From Scenedesmus sp. ARA3 (Eukaryota > Chlorophyta > Chlorophyceae > Sphaeropleales > Scenedesmaceae): DNA of 30,014 nt. Below, piece by piece: positions 1 through 8,879 of this stretch. The number at the start of each line of letters is the position of its first letter. Positions within the stretch are counted from its first letter, which is position 1. The notes beneath the pieces were generated by a model that searched no databases, was not told the DNA's origin, and saw only the letters and a program-made list of their open reading frames with translations. The position numbers and the translations under genes were made by a program. The stretch spans positions 7,910 to 37,923 of the forward strand of contig RWJK01001475.1 of assembly GCA_004335835.1 (NCBI GenBank), in the 5' to 3' direction.

Positions 1-2871
1 CTGCTGCTGGCGCTGGGCTTCTTCAGGGTGCCTGCGCTCGAGTTTGTGGAGAGTGCACTGGAGGTGAGCTGATCTTCTGTGGGCTGCTGCTGAGGCATGC
101 TGTTGCTGGTGCGAGCTGCTGGTTCTTGGCTGCGGCCTGACTTTTTGGAGCGCCCTGTCTTTGTGGAGAGTGCACTTTGTGGAGGTGGCTGCGTTGACTC
201 GGTTTACAGCTCAGTGCTGTGGGGCTGCTGTTGAGGCATGCTGCTGCTGGGGCACTCCTGTGCGATACTGACAAGCATGGCGCCCCCTCACCCTCCTTCT
301 GCTGCAGGCCTTCGCTTTGGACCTGGGCGTGCTGCTGCAGCTGGAGCCTCGCCAGCTGGCATCCCTCACAAACCTCAACATCTACAACTGAAACTCATGT
401 CTGCCAAACCCTTGATTTACACCGCCGGCCTTTGCTGAGGATCTGGAGGTGTTGCTGGAGCTGGAGCCGCGCCAGCTGGCTGCTCCTTTGAGCCCTCAAC
501 ATCTCCAGCTAAAACCCTGAAACCCTGATTTTTGAATCACCTTCACCCCACTGCAGGCCTTTGCTGAGGACCTGGACGTGCTGCTGGAGCTGGAGCCCCG
601 CCAGCTGGCGCGGCTGTGGAAGGCGCTGCTGCTGCTGCGGGACACTGGGGTGACGCCGCCGCAGCCGCTGCTGCAGGTGAGCGCCGCAACTGTGCCCCAG
701 ACCATAGCCCGCGCATGTCTGTGTTGTTGCTGGCGGCAGTGGTTTTCTTGAGTGTCTGATTGGTGTTGCCGGTGTCTAACCGCGTGGCAGGGGCGTGGCG
801 TGCGTGGCGTGACTGCCTTGTGTATCTACCACGGCCGCAGCGCGCGCATGCCTGTGTTCTGCTGCTGCCAGCAGTGGCGTTGACTTTGTTTGACTGTTGT
901 TTGACTGTGGTTTGACTAAGGTTTGACCGGCGCCAAACTATCCAGGGCGAGAGCGCTGCCTGCCGCTGCCCTGGCTGACGGCTGCCGCATAGCACGCTTG
1001 CGGCATTTTATCTGCCCCGCATGCCCCTGCTGGAGGGCGGTGGGGTTATAAGCCCGCAGTACATTGCAGTACTTCGTTATCGTGCTCAAGCGGTCAGCAT
1101 TCACCTTCTGCAGGGTTGTGCTTCACCTCCCTGCGCCAATGTGGCGTGCTGTCCTCCATCACACCTTATCTGCATGGCAAGCCCCGTGAGTTGTCGCTGT
1201 ACACACTCTTCCTGTGTGCACTGATGCCACCTCAACTCCCACCTCAACTGCAACCCTACCTCCCCTGTCCTATTACTTTGCTGCCCCCTCAGGCCTTCCA
1301 GGAGCTGCAGGCGGAGGCCCCAGAGCTGCTGCTGCTGCTGCTGCTGCTGTTCTCGCTCTCCCCATACATGTACACCAAGCACCACATCTGACACCATTGA
1401 AAGTAAAATTGTCATATTGTTTTCCCTCTACGTTGCTGCCCCCTCAGGCCTTCCAGGAGCTGCAGGCGGAGGCCCCAGAGCTGCTGCTGCTGGGCAGCGT
1501 GAGAGCAGCACTGGGGCCCGACGACGTGGCAGCACTGCAGCCGGTCTGAGCTGCTGCAACGGTGCCCGCTTTCCCCATTGCACACCAGGCACCACATCTT
1601 ATGCCTCCCCCGTGCCTTCAGACTTTTGAAATTCTGTTCTAAAATTTTGAATTTGGCATATTGTTTTCCTCCCACATCACTGCCCTTTCACAGGCTTTTC
1701 AGGAGCTGCAGGCGGAGGCCCCTGAGCTGCTGCTGCTGGGCAGCGTGAGGGCAGCACTGGGGCCTGACGACGTGGCAGCAGTGCAGGACGCAGAGCCGGG
1801 CATTCGGCAGCAGTGGGAGGATGCGGGGCTGCTGGCGCCTGCACAGATCCTGGCTGCGGTGCAGGGCTTAGGGTATGAGCTGGAGCGGCGGGTTGAGGTG
1901 TCTGCGGGCGGCGCAAAACCCCAGCAGCAACAGCGGCAGCAGCAGCAGGGAGAGGAAGAGGAGGGGGATGAAGCGGAGGAGGGAGAGGAAGAGCTGTGTG
2001 CGGTGGTGGATGTGTGCCTGCGGTTGCCTGATCAGCGGCGGGTGGCTGTGCTGGTGAGTGCGGGGGAGGGAATGCTCGAGTGGTGCGGGGGTCTGTGTGC
2101 ATGCGCAGTGCGATCGTGCTTGCTTATGCAGTCAAGTTTGGATGCGCAGTGCAGTCAAGTTTGCATGCGCAGTGCAGTCAAGTTTGCATGCGCAGTGCAG
2201 TCAAGTTTGCATGCGCAGTGCAGTCAAGTTTGCATGCGCAGTGCAGTCAAGTTTGCATGCGCAGTGCAGTCAAGTTTGCATGTGCAGTGCAGTCAAGTTT
2301 GCATGCGCAGTGCATCATTACATCATGTCAGCAAGCAGATAGTTCATCAGGTGCATCGGATCTGACCACATGCCTGCTGCATCTACCCCTGTAAGTGGGC
2401 ATCATGTTGCATTGTGTTCTCGCAAAGTGTGCCTCCTGCAACTCTTCACACTGCTGCGCAGGTGCTGGATGATGGCCGCTACTGCCACTGCCCGCCTCCC
2501 CCCAAGCGCCTGCGCGGCGCTGCGGCAGTGGACGTGCTGGTGCTGCAGGTAATACTAAATCAAGCTGTGCATTTACTGCTTAAGATTGTCTGAAAAAGTG
2601 TAGCAGGAGCAGGAGCAGCACATTGAAACGTCCGAGTTTGCAGCAGCCATGGTGGCGGGGCCCCTGCTAGACATGTGAGTACGCATCATGTCGCGTTGTG
2701 CTATTGCAAAGCGCATCATCTCCAAGTCTTCATACTGCTGCTATGCTGGTGCTGCAGGCGCTGGGGCTGGCTGTGCTGCCGCTGCCCATCAGTGAGTGGC
2801 AGGCGCTTGCAGGAGATGGCGCGCAGCAGCAGCGCTACCTGCGGGCGCGGCTGGCGGCAGCCACTGGGTGA
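1..2871 (+). CDS. RAP-domain protein, 3' part (5' end outside window)
   Basis: Proposed exons are 1-63, 557-676, 1694-2053, 2462-2548 and 2758-2871 (TGA 2869-2871). All junctions are phase 0 with GT/AG ends and together give 247 visible residues. The N-terminal visible part is Leu-rich and helical (e.g. ALEFVESALE, then EDLDVLLELEPRQLARLWKA), like the FASTK-type helical repeats that precede RAP domains. The C-terminus fits a RAP domain: VDVCLRLPDQRRVAVL (strand), then a short loop, then ALGLAVLPLPISEWQAL and a final QQQRYLRARL helix. RAP proteins generally act in chloroplast or mitochondrial RNA metabolism and are often imported; that role is inferred. The loop reads LDDGRY where many RAP domains have VDGP, so the domain is somewhat divergent. 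A Gln/Glu-rich insert (around 1920-1995) separates the helical part from the RAP part. A possible extra 24-codon exon lies at 1114-1185, flanked by AG and GT, but its frame is doubtful. Confidence 0.72.
43..290 (+). repeat. Tandem copy of the exon 1-63 end in the following intron
   Basis: The exon end TTTGTGGAGAGTGCACT at 43-59 recurs at 160-176, an offset of 117 bp. The intron sequence after it (GGGCTGCTG..GAGGCATGCTG) also recurs, at about 79-101 and 218-240. The second copy is followed by a GGAGGTGG sequence instead of a clean donor. It lies in the intron between exons 1-63 and 557-676. Confidence 0.7.
308..556 (+). repeat. Two partial upstream copies of exon 557-676
   Basis: The start of the real exon (GCC TTT GCT GAG GAC CTG GAC) is preceded by two degraded copies beginning at 308 and 428, offsets of 120 and 129 bp. 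The first retains an acceptor (CTGCAG, 302-307); the second has lost it (GCCG before GCC). Both encode versions of LELEPRQLA before decaying into intron sequence. The decayed parts resemble each other (CTCAACATCTAC and CTCAACATCTCC), showing that the unit includes intron as well as exon. Confidence 0.8.
1293..1693 (+). repeat. Two partial upstream copies of exon 1694-2053
   Basis: Exon 1694-2053 starts with codons for AFQELQAEAPELLLLGS. Copies starting at 1293 and 1448 are each preceded by a CCCTCAG acceptor. The first breaks up in an expanded CTG run near 1328-1350. The second matches the exon for about 95 bp and then ends at an in-frame TGA at 1547-1549. The upstream intron motif CATATTGTTTTCC occurs before both the second and the true copy (1414 and 1657), so the repeated unit carries intron plus exon start. 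Confidence 0.85.
2128..2311 (+). repeat. Intronic minisatellite, eight 23-bp units
   Basis: Eight consecutive 23-bp units begin GCAGTCAAGTTTGCATGCG and fill 2128-2311, starting at 2128, 2151, 2174, 2197, 2220, 2243, 2266 and 2289. Unit 1 has GGATGCGC for GCATGCGC and unit 7 has GCATGTGC; the rest look identical. The array lies in the intron 2054-2461, between two RAP-domain coding exons. There are no unique spacers, so it is not a CRISPR array. Confidence 0.95.
2391..2757 (+). repeat. Paralogous intron ends 2391-2461 and 2675-2757
   Basis: The segment GTAAGTGGGCATCATG at 2391 and its downstream sequence to the acceptor at 2461 resemble GTGAGTACGCATCATG at 2675 through the acceptor at 2757. 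Shared blocks include the CAAAG motif, a CTCCAA/CTGCAA stretch and a CTTCA(C/T)ACTGCTGC motif. The second copy is preceded by an AG-flanked 68-base segment (2607-2674) encoding EQEQHIETSEFAAAM. That segment could be a cassette exon, but including it would shift the frame of the final RAP exon. Confidence 0.6.
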
Positions 2872-3516
2872 TGCGGCTGCTTATGGTTCTATTTTGGCAT
2901 TGCGTCCGTTGCTGGTAGCTTTGAGGAGTGTGCAGAGATATCAAGCGGATGCTGGTTAGTGGTGCTTTGCTGCTGCTGGCCTGCAAGCTAGCTGGTGTAA
3001 GCATACCCAGTGGCCTATCCTTGCACTTGCAAATCTTCCGGGACGAGTCCGGCTGTCCTGCTATGGACAACTTCCCTCGACAAGCAGTTTCGGTAGCAGT
3101 GGCACTTGAAGAAGAGTAGGGTACTTATCGCTTAGAGTGCTGTGATGCAGACTTCGCGTACTGCCCGCAGCTGCCCGCCATAACTGACAATGTAGCTGTC
3201 ATCCTAGATGTCGCTGCTCCGTTTTTTGTTGCTGATACTAACATCGCACAGATTATACAGTTGATGTCAAGTTCAGCATGCTGCTTCCGGCCACTTCCGT
3301 AAACGAGCCGTTGTTGATGTGCCAGAGTCTTGTTTGCTGCTTTGTTGTTGAAGGGCCGCGGCTTGAACACTGAATTCGCCAGTCCGCAGTTCTTGATCTA
3401 CTTATGAAGGCGCGTAACCGTTCTAGAAAGCAGCCAACCGTACAGCAGCATTCAGTCACTGCCTCTGCTGTCCCAGTGCACGTAGCCCAAATAAGACCCT
3501 ATAATTTCGTGTCTAA
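2872..3516. other. Intergenic region between RAP and ankyrin genes
   Basis: This stretch holds the presumed 3' UTR of the RAP gene (to about 3010) and the promoter and 5' UTR of the ankyrin gene. It is poorer in CAG/CTG triplets and less GC-rich than its surroundings. No long open frame with coding character, RNA gene or clear TATA box was seen. Confidence 0.6.
2996..3000 (+). terminator. TGTAA polyadenylation signal candidate for the RAP gene
   Basis: TGTAA lies about 125 bp downstream of the TGA at 2871. TGTAA is the usual 3'-end signal of chlorophycean nuclear genes. Placement is by motif and distance only. Confidence 0.5.
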
Positions 3517-4273
3517 ATGATAAAATCACCAAAGAGCGCCCTGGCATCGCCTGGCAAGGGCCTGCACCACTCGCTGCTGGCAGCATGTAGGGTTGGGGAC
3601 CTGCAGACAGCCCAAGCAGCTGTCTTGCAGCTGAGCGCTGCTCTTGCCAAAGCTACAACCAGCGCAGAAAAAACGAAAATAGCCCTCACCCTCAGCGCTT
3701 CTGAGCCGTCTGGGTGGACTGCGCTGCTGTATGCGGCGCGCAATGGCTGGGCGGAGCTGGCGCAGCAGCTGCTGGCTGCAGCACCATCTCTTGCAAACCC
3801 CAGCCACGCAAAGCTCGCCAGCAGCGGCAACACAGGTGAGCAGGAGAACAGCAGATTTCAAATGTCGCACGGCAGCTCTTCTTGCATCGCACTGCAACAC
3901 TGCGAGCTCTGCTTGCTGCATGCCACTGGTACCACTGCTAGCTCGCCAGCAGTGACAAAACACGCGAGCAGCTGCCAGCAATACAGCAGCAGCTACTTGC
4001 TCCTGCAAAGCAGCTCTCTTGGACTGGACTGCAGTGAAGCACTGTCAGCTGTGCTTGCTGCTGCCCACTGTTCCGTCATAGCTTTGATGCCTGCAGCCTA
4101 TTGCCATGAACGCCCTTAGCAGCTGCTGCCAGTCACATGAGCCACTCGCTGCCACAACTGACGACGTCCCTAACCTCTTTAATGTGAACTTGCTCTTTGT
4201 CCATGTGTGCAGTGCTGCATGTCGCTGCTATGCATGGCCACCTGGCAGTTGTACAGCACGTGCTGGCAGCACT

Positions 4274-4321
<48 letters not shown>

Positions 4322-4481
4322 CTCCAGCCGCAGCCCACTCTCGAGCCCTGTCAGCAGCCCCAGCGGCAAGCTGGCAGCAGCAGCAGCAGCAAGGCGCAGC
4401 CGCGACGCAACAACGCCGCCAGCCAGCCCCCGCGGCAGCAGCAGCAGCATGACACAGCAGCAGCATGCTCCCGGCGCACTC

Positions 4482-4512
<31 letters not shown>

Positions 4513-6173
4513 TGGGTGCGGCTCTAGTGTTGCCAAAGGCTGCTGCAGGGCACAGCACAGCAGCAGCAGCAGTGCCTGGCGTGGATGCGCGCAACAGTAA
4601 TGGTGATACGCCGCTCATGTTTGCTGCTTCAAGCGGCCACATGGGCGTGACGGCAGCGCTGCTCAACGTGAGTGCGGTCAAGGGGGCAGCTGCATTACAA
4701 GCAGCAGGATAAAAGCGCATGGTTTGGGCTGTTTGTGTGTCTTGTTTGCCGCCTCCAGCGGCCACATGCGCGTGACAGCAGCACTGCTCAACGTGAGTGG
4801 GGTTGAGCTTGTGCTGCTGCAAAAATGCATGCACGCAGACTTACTGATGATGATGTGTAGAACATGAGTTCATATGACAGCTGCTGATTTGTGTGCAGTC
4901 GGGAGCTGCAGGCATACAGCTGGTGCTGCTGTTGTCCGCTGGCCTTCAATGCGCCTTCCGCAGCTGCCTGTGCTCACATCCGCAGCAGCGGCAGTGGCTG
5001 CCAACCTGCAGTGACAGCGCAGGCATGGCGAGATTGCTTGAAACAGCAGCCGAAGGCCGTGCTGTTGCTGCCTGCATCACCAAAGCTGCCAGCGCTCCAT
5101 CAAGGATTCTTGATCAAGCTCCTGTGCAGCTCAACATGTGTGCCTGTGCTTGCACTGTGCTATGTGCTGTGCCTGCAGGCTGGCGCCGTGCCTGGTGATA
5201 CCAATGCTGCCGACATCACGCCACTGCTGGCTGCATCACCACAGCTGCCATTCCTCCATCAATTACTTCATGTTAATACTGTGCAGCTCAATACATGCCT
5301 GCACCCGCACTATGCCTGCAACTGCACTGTGCAGGCCGGTGCTGCGCCTGGTGCTGCTAATGCAGTGGACATCACGCCGCTGCTGGCTGCTGTCTGTGAA
5401 TGATGACGCCTGTTGGTGCAAGCAGCTCAACATGGGATGTGTCTTGCATTGTCTGTTTCTGCAGGCCGGTGCTGCGCCTGTTGCTGCTAATGCAGTGGGC
5501 ATCACGCCGCTGCTGGCTGCCGCAGGCCACGGCCAGGCAGGCTGCCTGCAGCTGCTGCAGCGGCACGCGGGGCCGGGTGCCTGGCAGGCGCTGCTGGCGG
5601 CCAAGGACACATATGGCCGCAGCGCGCTGCACTTTGCGGCAGCATCAGGTGGGTTGGGGCGCCTTGAGGTTGCAAGAGTGGGCGTCGTGTTGTACAGTGT
5701 TCACTGTCATGTCGTCAGATCTCAGACCATGTGTTCACCCTGTTAGTGGCACGCGGGGCCGGGTGCCTGGCACGCGCTGCTGGCGGCCAAGGACGTGTAC
5801 GGCCGCAGCGCGCTACACTTTGCGGCAGCGTCAGGTGGGGCGCCGCATAATCAGAGTAGCATTTAGCCATAGCACGCCGTCGGCCGCGCGCCCCACTGGA
5901 GCGTCAGGTTGCTGAGGGCCGCGCTGCAGCAGCTCTACTCTGAGCGCTGTTTATCATCTCATCACAGCAGCCACGGCAAGGATGTGGACAGCACGCAAGG
6001 TGTTGCAATGGGCCAGTAGGTGATGCAACTGCGTCAGATCTGCCGCAGCACGCAGCTGCAGCTGTGGCTCCGCTGCGCGTCTGTCTGCGGTGGGTGCCCG
6101 CCTGCTGTGTGTGGTGGTGCGCTGCGCTTGGGTGTGTTGCCATGTTGTCTGCTGGCTCATTTGCTCCTGCTGC

Positions 6174-6215
<42 letters not shown>

Positions 6216-8879
6216 AGGCCACGCGCTTGTGGTTGAGATGCTGCTGGCGTGCCCCTCAGGGCTGGACGTGTGGGGCGTGTCTGCTGCGGGGCGCAGCGCG
6301 CTGCAGGAGGCACAGCAGTCAGGGCACACAGCCTGCGCCAGGTGCGTATGTGTGGGTGTGGGTGGGTGTGTCGGGGGGGGTGTTGTGCAGTCGGCTATTA
6401 CTTGTGAGGGTGGAGGAGGCGCAGCAGTGAGGGCACACAGCCTGCGCGAGGTGGGTGTGGGTGTGTGGGGTGGGTGGGCGGGGGGTGGTGGACCGGCGGT
6501 ACAGAGCCGTGGGTGTGGGTGTCTGCTGCCGAGCGCAGCGCACTGCAGGAGGCGCAGCAGTCGGGGCACACAGCCTGCGCCAGGTAAGTGTGTGTATGGC
6601 GTGTATGGGCGCGGGGCGGTGGATTGGCGGTATAGAGCTGTGGGTGTGGGCTCTTCTGCTGCCGGGCGCAGCGCACTGCAGCAGGCAGGGCACACAGCCT
6701 GCGCCAGGTGGGTGGGTGGCAGGTGGTGTGGTATGCATGCTATGCAGTTGGCTGCTGTTACTTGTTCGTGAGACGTTGGTGGAGGGAGCGCAGCAGTCGG
6801 GGCACACAGCCTGCGCCAGGTGGGTGTGTTGGAGCAGGTGGTGTGGTATTGTTATGCAGGTATGCATGTTATGCAGGTGGCTGTTACTTGTTTGTGAGAC
6901 ATTGGTAGAGGAGACGCAGCAGTCGGGGCACACAGCCTGCGCCAGGTGGGTGTGTTGGAGCAGGTGGTGTGGTATGCTGTCACAGTGCAAGCAGCAGCTT
7001 GCAATTTAAGCAGTTATCTGTTCGGCATTGCTGCATGGCTGAAGGTGTCAATGCTGCTCTGAGGTGGCGCAGAGCTCACACTGCTTTGAGTTCTGCTTGG
7101 TGGACAACAACTGCCTGCCCGTAACACCCTTGGCTGTGCTGTCGCTGCTGATGGTGCAGGCTGATCCTACCAGCCATGCAGCAGGCGACTGCAGCAGCAG
7201 AGGCGGCAGCAGCACAGCTCCTGCAGCAGCAGCAGCACGAGGCAGGCTCAGCAGGCATGCGCTCACCAGGCAGCGCCAAGGGCCGCAGCAGCAGCAGCAG
7301 CAGCAGCAGTAGGCCACACGCGCTGTCCATCCCTGCTGCTGCTGGTGCGCTCGCATCACCAAAGCAGCAGCGCAAGCCTGCTGTGAGTGCGTCACTGCCA
7401 GCCAAGCGGCAGGGGGCTGCTGCTGCTGCAGGCGACCAGCTAGCTGCTGCTGCCGCTGCTGCCGCTGCTGCTGGTGGTGCTGCTGCTGCTGCTGCTGGAG
7501 GTGAATGTGACACCTTCAGTGATATCAGCCAGCATGACGCATCAGCAGCAGCTAACGGCAATGAGCTTGCTGCTGCTGCTGTAGATGCAGCTGCAGACTC
7601 AGCAGCTGACGTCAGCAGTGATGATGTCGAGCAGCAGCCTGACACAGCTGCAGCAGCAGCAGCAACAGAGGGTGTAGCAGCTGTTGCAAATGGCAGTGCT
7701 GCTGCTGTTGATGATGGTGATGATGGTGCCGGCTGGACTGCAGTGTTGCCAGCAAGGCAGCGCAAAGGCAGCAGCAGGACAGGCACTGCGGGCGGCAGCG
7801 GTGCCGCACCACATCAGCAGCAGCAGCAGCTGCAGCAGCAGCGGGGAGATGAATTTGGCGGTCCTGCGGCCAGCCAGGCAGCAGCTGCAGCAGCTGCTCC
7901 AAGCCAGGCTGCAGCAGCTGCTGCAGTGCAGCAGGCCCAACGCGCAGCAGCAGGCAGCAGGGCCAGCAGCGCTGCTGGCGGCTGGCCTGCACGCAGATCA
8001 GCAGCAGGCAGCAGCAGCAGCGGCGGTGGGGTGTCTCAGCCGCCGACGCCAGCTGCTGCTGCTGCTGCATCGGCTGCGCCGCCTTTGAGCGCAACCTACA
8101 GCGACGCACTGGCGCGGCAACAGCAGCCCGCGGCATCTGCTGCTGATGAGGAAGCACTGCAGCAGCCAACACTGGCGGCAAACACATCAGAGCAGCAGCA
8201 GCAGCAGCAGCAGCAGCCGGGCTGGTGGGATGAGGCGCTGTCGCTGATGGTTGCTGCTGCCCCTGCTGCTGCTGCGCTGGACCTGCAGCCGCCACATGTG
8301 CTGGGCTGCGGGCTGGACCAGCTCAGCATGAGCCAGCTCGACGCCCTGGAGGTGAGGCGGTGGCTGTTATAACACGTTAATGACATGTTATGTTATGCTA
8401 TGTTTGGTGGTTGCGCTGGACCTGCAACCGCCTCATGTGCTGGGCTGTGGGCTGGGGGAGCTCAGCATGAGCCAGCTGGATGCCCTGGAGGTGAGGCAGC
8501 GGCTGTTATAACAATTTGATAACATGTTACATAGTTGCTGTGTAACATTCACAGTGTTGTGCATTGCTGCTGCTCCCTGTAAGGCTGTGCTGGGGCTGGG
8601 GTGTGTCAGCTGTACGCTTTTGAGGTGAGGCGAGGTCTTGCCACTGTCGGCGTGATGCAGGGACCAACGGTGTTTCAGGGCCGCTCGGGCAGCGCAGAAG
8701 CCTCACTCAAGGGATCAGCAGTTGCCTGCAGACTGTGTGGCTGCTGTGATGGTTGTCGCCTTCTCAAAGATAGATGTGTTGTGCTGCTGCAGTGCCAGCG
8801 GCTGGAGCTGCAACAGCTTGAGCTGGCGGATGCTGTTGGCAGTTTGGCAGTAAACCATCAAGCTGTGCTTGCATCGTGA
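3517..8879 (+). CDS. Ankyrin-repeat protein with Gln/Ala-rich insertions
   Basis: Proposed exons are 3517-3835, 4213-4667, 5465-5648, 6218-6341, 7160-8351 and 8793-8879, giving about 786 residues; phases agree at every junction. Ankyrin units are visible at about residues 64-90 (SGWTALLYAARNGWAELAQQ), 106-127 (NTVLHVAAMHGHLAVVQHVL), around 225-258 (NSNGDTPLMFAASSGH), 259 onward (AGAAPVAANAVGITPLLAAA), then DTYGRSALHFAAASGHALVV and AAGRSALQEAQQSGHTACAR. Ankyrin repeats bind protein partners; no partner or location is evident. A 15-Gln run plus a Ser/Pro/Ala/Gln insert (residues 128 to about 220) splits the ankyrin stack. The last 400 residues (exon from 7160) are mostly Ala/Gln low complexity, ending in LDQLSMSQLDALE and possibly a short coiled coil (QRLELQQLELADA). 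The end is uncertain: if the donor at 8352 is not used, translation stops at 8372 (764 residues), which would suit the TGTAA signals at 8541 and 8578. Confidence 0.72.
4275..4319 (+). repeat. (CAG)15, coding for 15 Gln
   Basis: An uninterrupted CAG run lies in ankyrin exon 4213-4667, directly after an ankyrin helix (HVLAAL). It starts a Ser/Pro/Ala/Gln-rich insertion between two ankyrin units. A second interrupted Gln run lies at about 4482-4510. Confidence 0.95.
4745..4800 (+). repeat. Downstream copy of the exon 4213-4667 end with donor
   Basis: Sequence at about 4618-4675 (FAASSGHMGVTAALLN plus GTGAGT) is repeated at about 4745-4800 as a similar exon end followed by AACGTGAGTGG. The offset is about 129 bp. 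The true donor is taken as 4668 because it joins in phase to the ankyrin exon at 5465, restoring ALLNAGAAP. Confidence 0.8.
5179..5400 (+). repeat. Two partial upstream copies of ankyrin exon 5465-5648
   Basis: The true exon begins AGAAPVAANAVGITPLLAAA at 5465. Copies at 5179 (AGAVPGDTNAADITPLLAA) and 5335 (AGAAPGAANAVDITPLLAA) each have a GCAG acceptor and then run into non-coding sequence; the second meets TGA at 5401. Offsets are 156 and 130 bp. Intron sequence between copies is also shared (e.g. GTGCAGCTCAA near 5124 and 5281, TGCACTGT before the acceptor). Confidence 0.85.
5743..5840 (+). repeat. Downstream copy of the exon 5465-5648 end with donor
   Basis: The exon portion coding for HAGPGAWQALLAAKDTYGRS through the donor GCATCAG|GTGGG (5649) is repeated at about 5746-5833. 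It has nearly the same coding content (GPGAWHALLAAKDVYGRS) and a similar donor (GCGTCAG|GTGGG). The offset is about 185 bp. It lies in the intron before exon 6218-6341. Confidence 0.85.
6179..6217 (+). repeat. (CTG)12CAG tract forming a 3' splice site
   Basis: Twelve CTG triplets at 6179-6214 are followed by CAG and then the ankyrin exon starting at 6218. The triplet run takes the position of the polypyrimidine tract. Similar CTG-rich tracts end in CAG before the exons at 10851 and 13762. Confidence 0.85.
6342..6985 (+). repeat. Five further tandem copies of the exon 6218-6341 end and its donor
   Basis: The end of exon 6218-6341, coding for QQSGHTACAR, and its GT donor at 6342 recur with donors at 6451, 6584, 6708, 6820 and 6946. 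Spacings are 109, 133, 124, 112 and 126 bp. Each copy keeps a version of GGGCACACAGCCTGCGCCAG followed by GTGGGT or GTAAGT. GT-rich intron sequence and a CTGTTACTTGT motif are repeated with them. Downstream units are more alike than the first, suggesting serial duplication. Confidence 0.92.
8411..8640 (+). repeat. Downstream copies of the exon 7160-8351 end
   Basis: Sequence at about 8271-8378 (LDLQPPHVLGCGLDQLSMSQ.. plus GTGAGGCGGTGGCTGTTATAA) is repeated at about 8411-8512, including the donor-like GAGGTGAGGCAG and TGTTATAAC. A third decayed piece lies at about 8587-8635 (CTGGGGCTGGGGTGTGTCAG .. GAGGTGAGGCG). The offset of the first pair is about 141 bp. Confidence 0.85.
8541..8545 (+). terminator. 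TGTAA polyadenylation signal candidate (ankyrin gene)
   Basis: TGTAA occurs at 8541-8545 and again at 8578-8582. Both lie inside the last proposed intron of the ankyrin gene. If either is the true 3'-end signal, the gene ends at the TAA at 8370-8372 and the exon at 8793 does not exist. Confidence 0.35.

Noticed and set aside
1114..1185. A firm exon of the RAP protein.
   Set aside because: It has AG and GTGAGT borders and a length divisible by three, but the frame set by its phase-0 neighbours gives an implausible Cys/Pro-rich peptide, while the better frame does not fit the phase. It is left as a candidate only.
2128..2311. A CRISPR-like array.
   Set aside because: Units are directly contiguous with no spacers, and the setting is a eukaryotic intron.
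4893..5198. Plus-strand open frame after a TGTGCAG acceptor in the ankyrin gene.
   Set aside because: It has no ankyrin pattern and no suitable donor. Joining exon 4213-4667 directly to 5465 restores a perfect ankyrin turn (ALLNAGAAP).
7064..7159. A coding exon upstream of 7160 (HCFEFCLVDNNCLPVTP..).
   Set aside because: It reads well but its frame does not continue into the long frame after 7176. The acceptor at 7159 joins exon 6218-6341 in phase to give ACARLILPAM.
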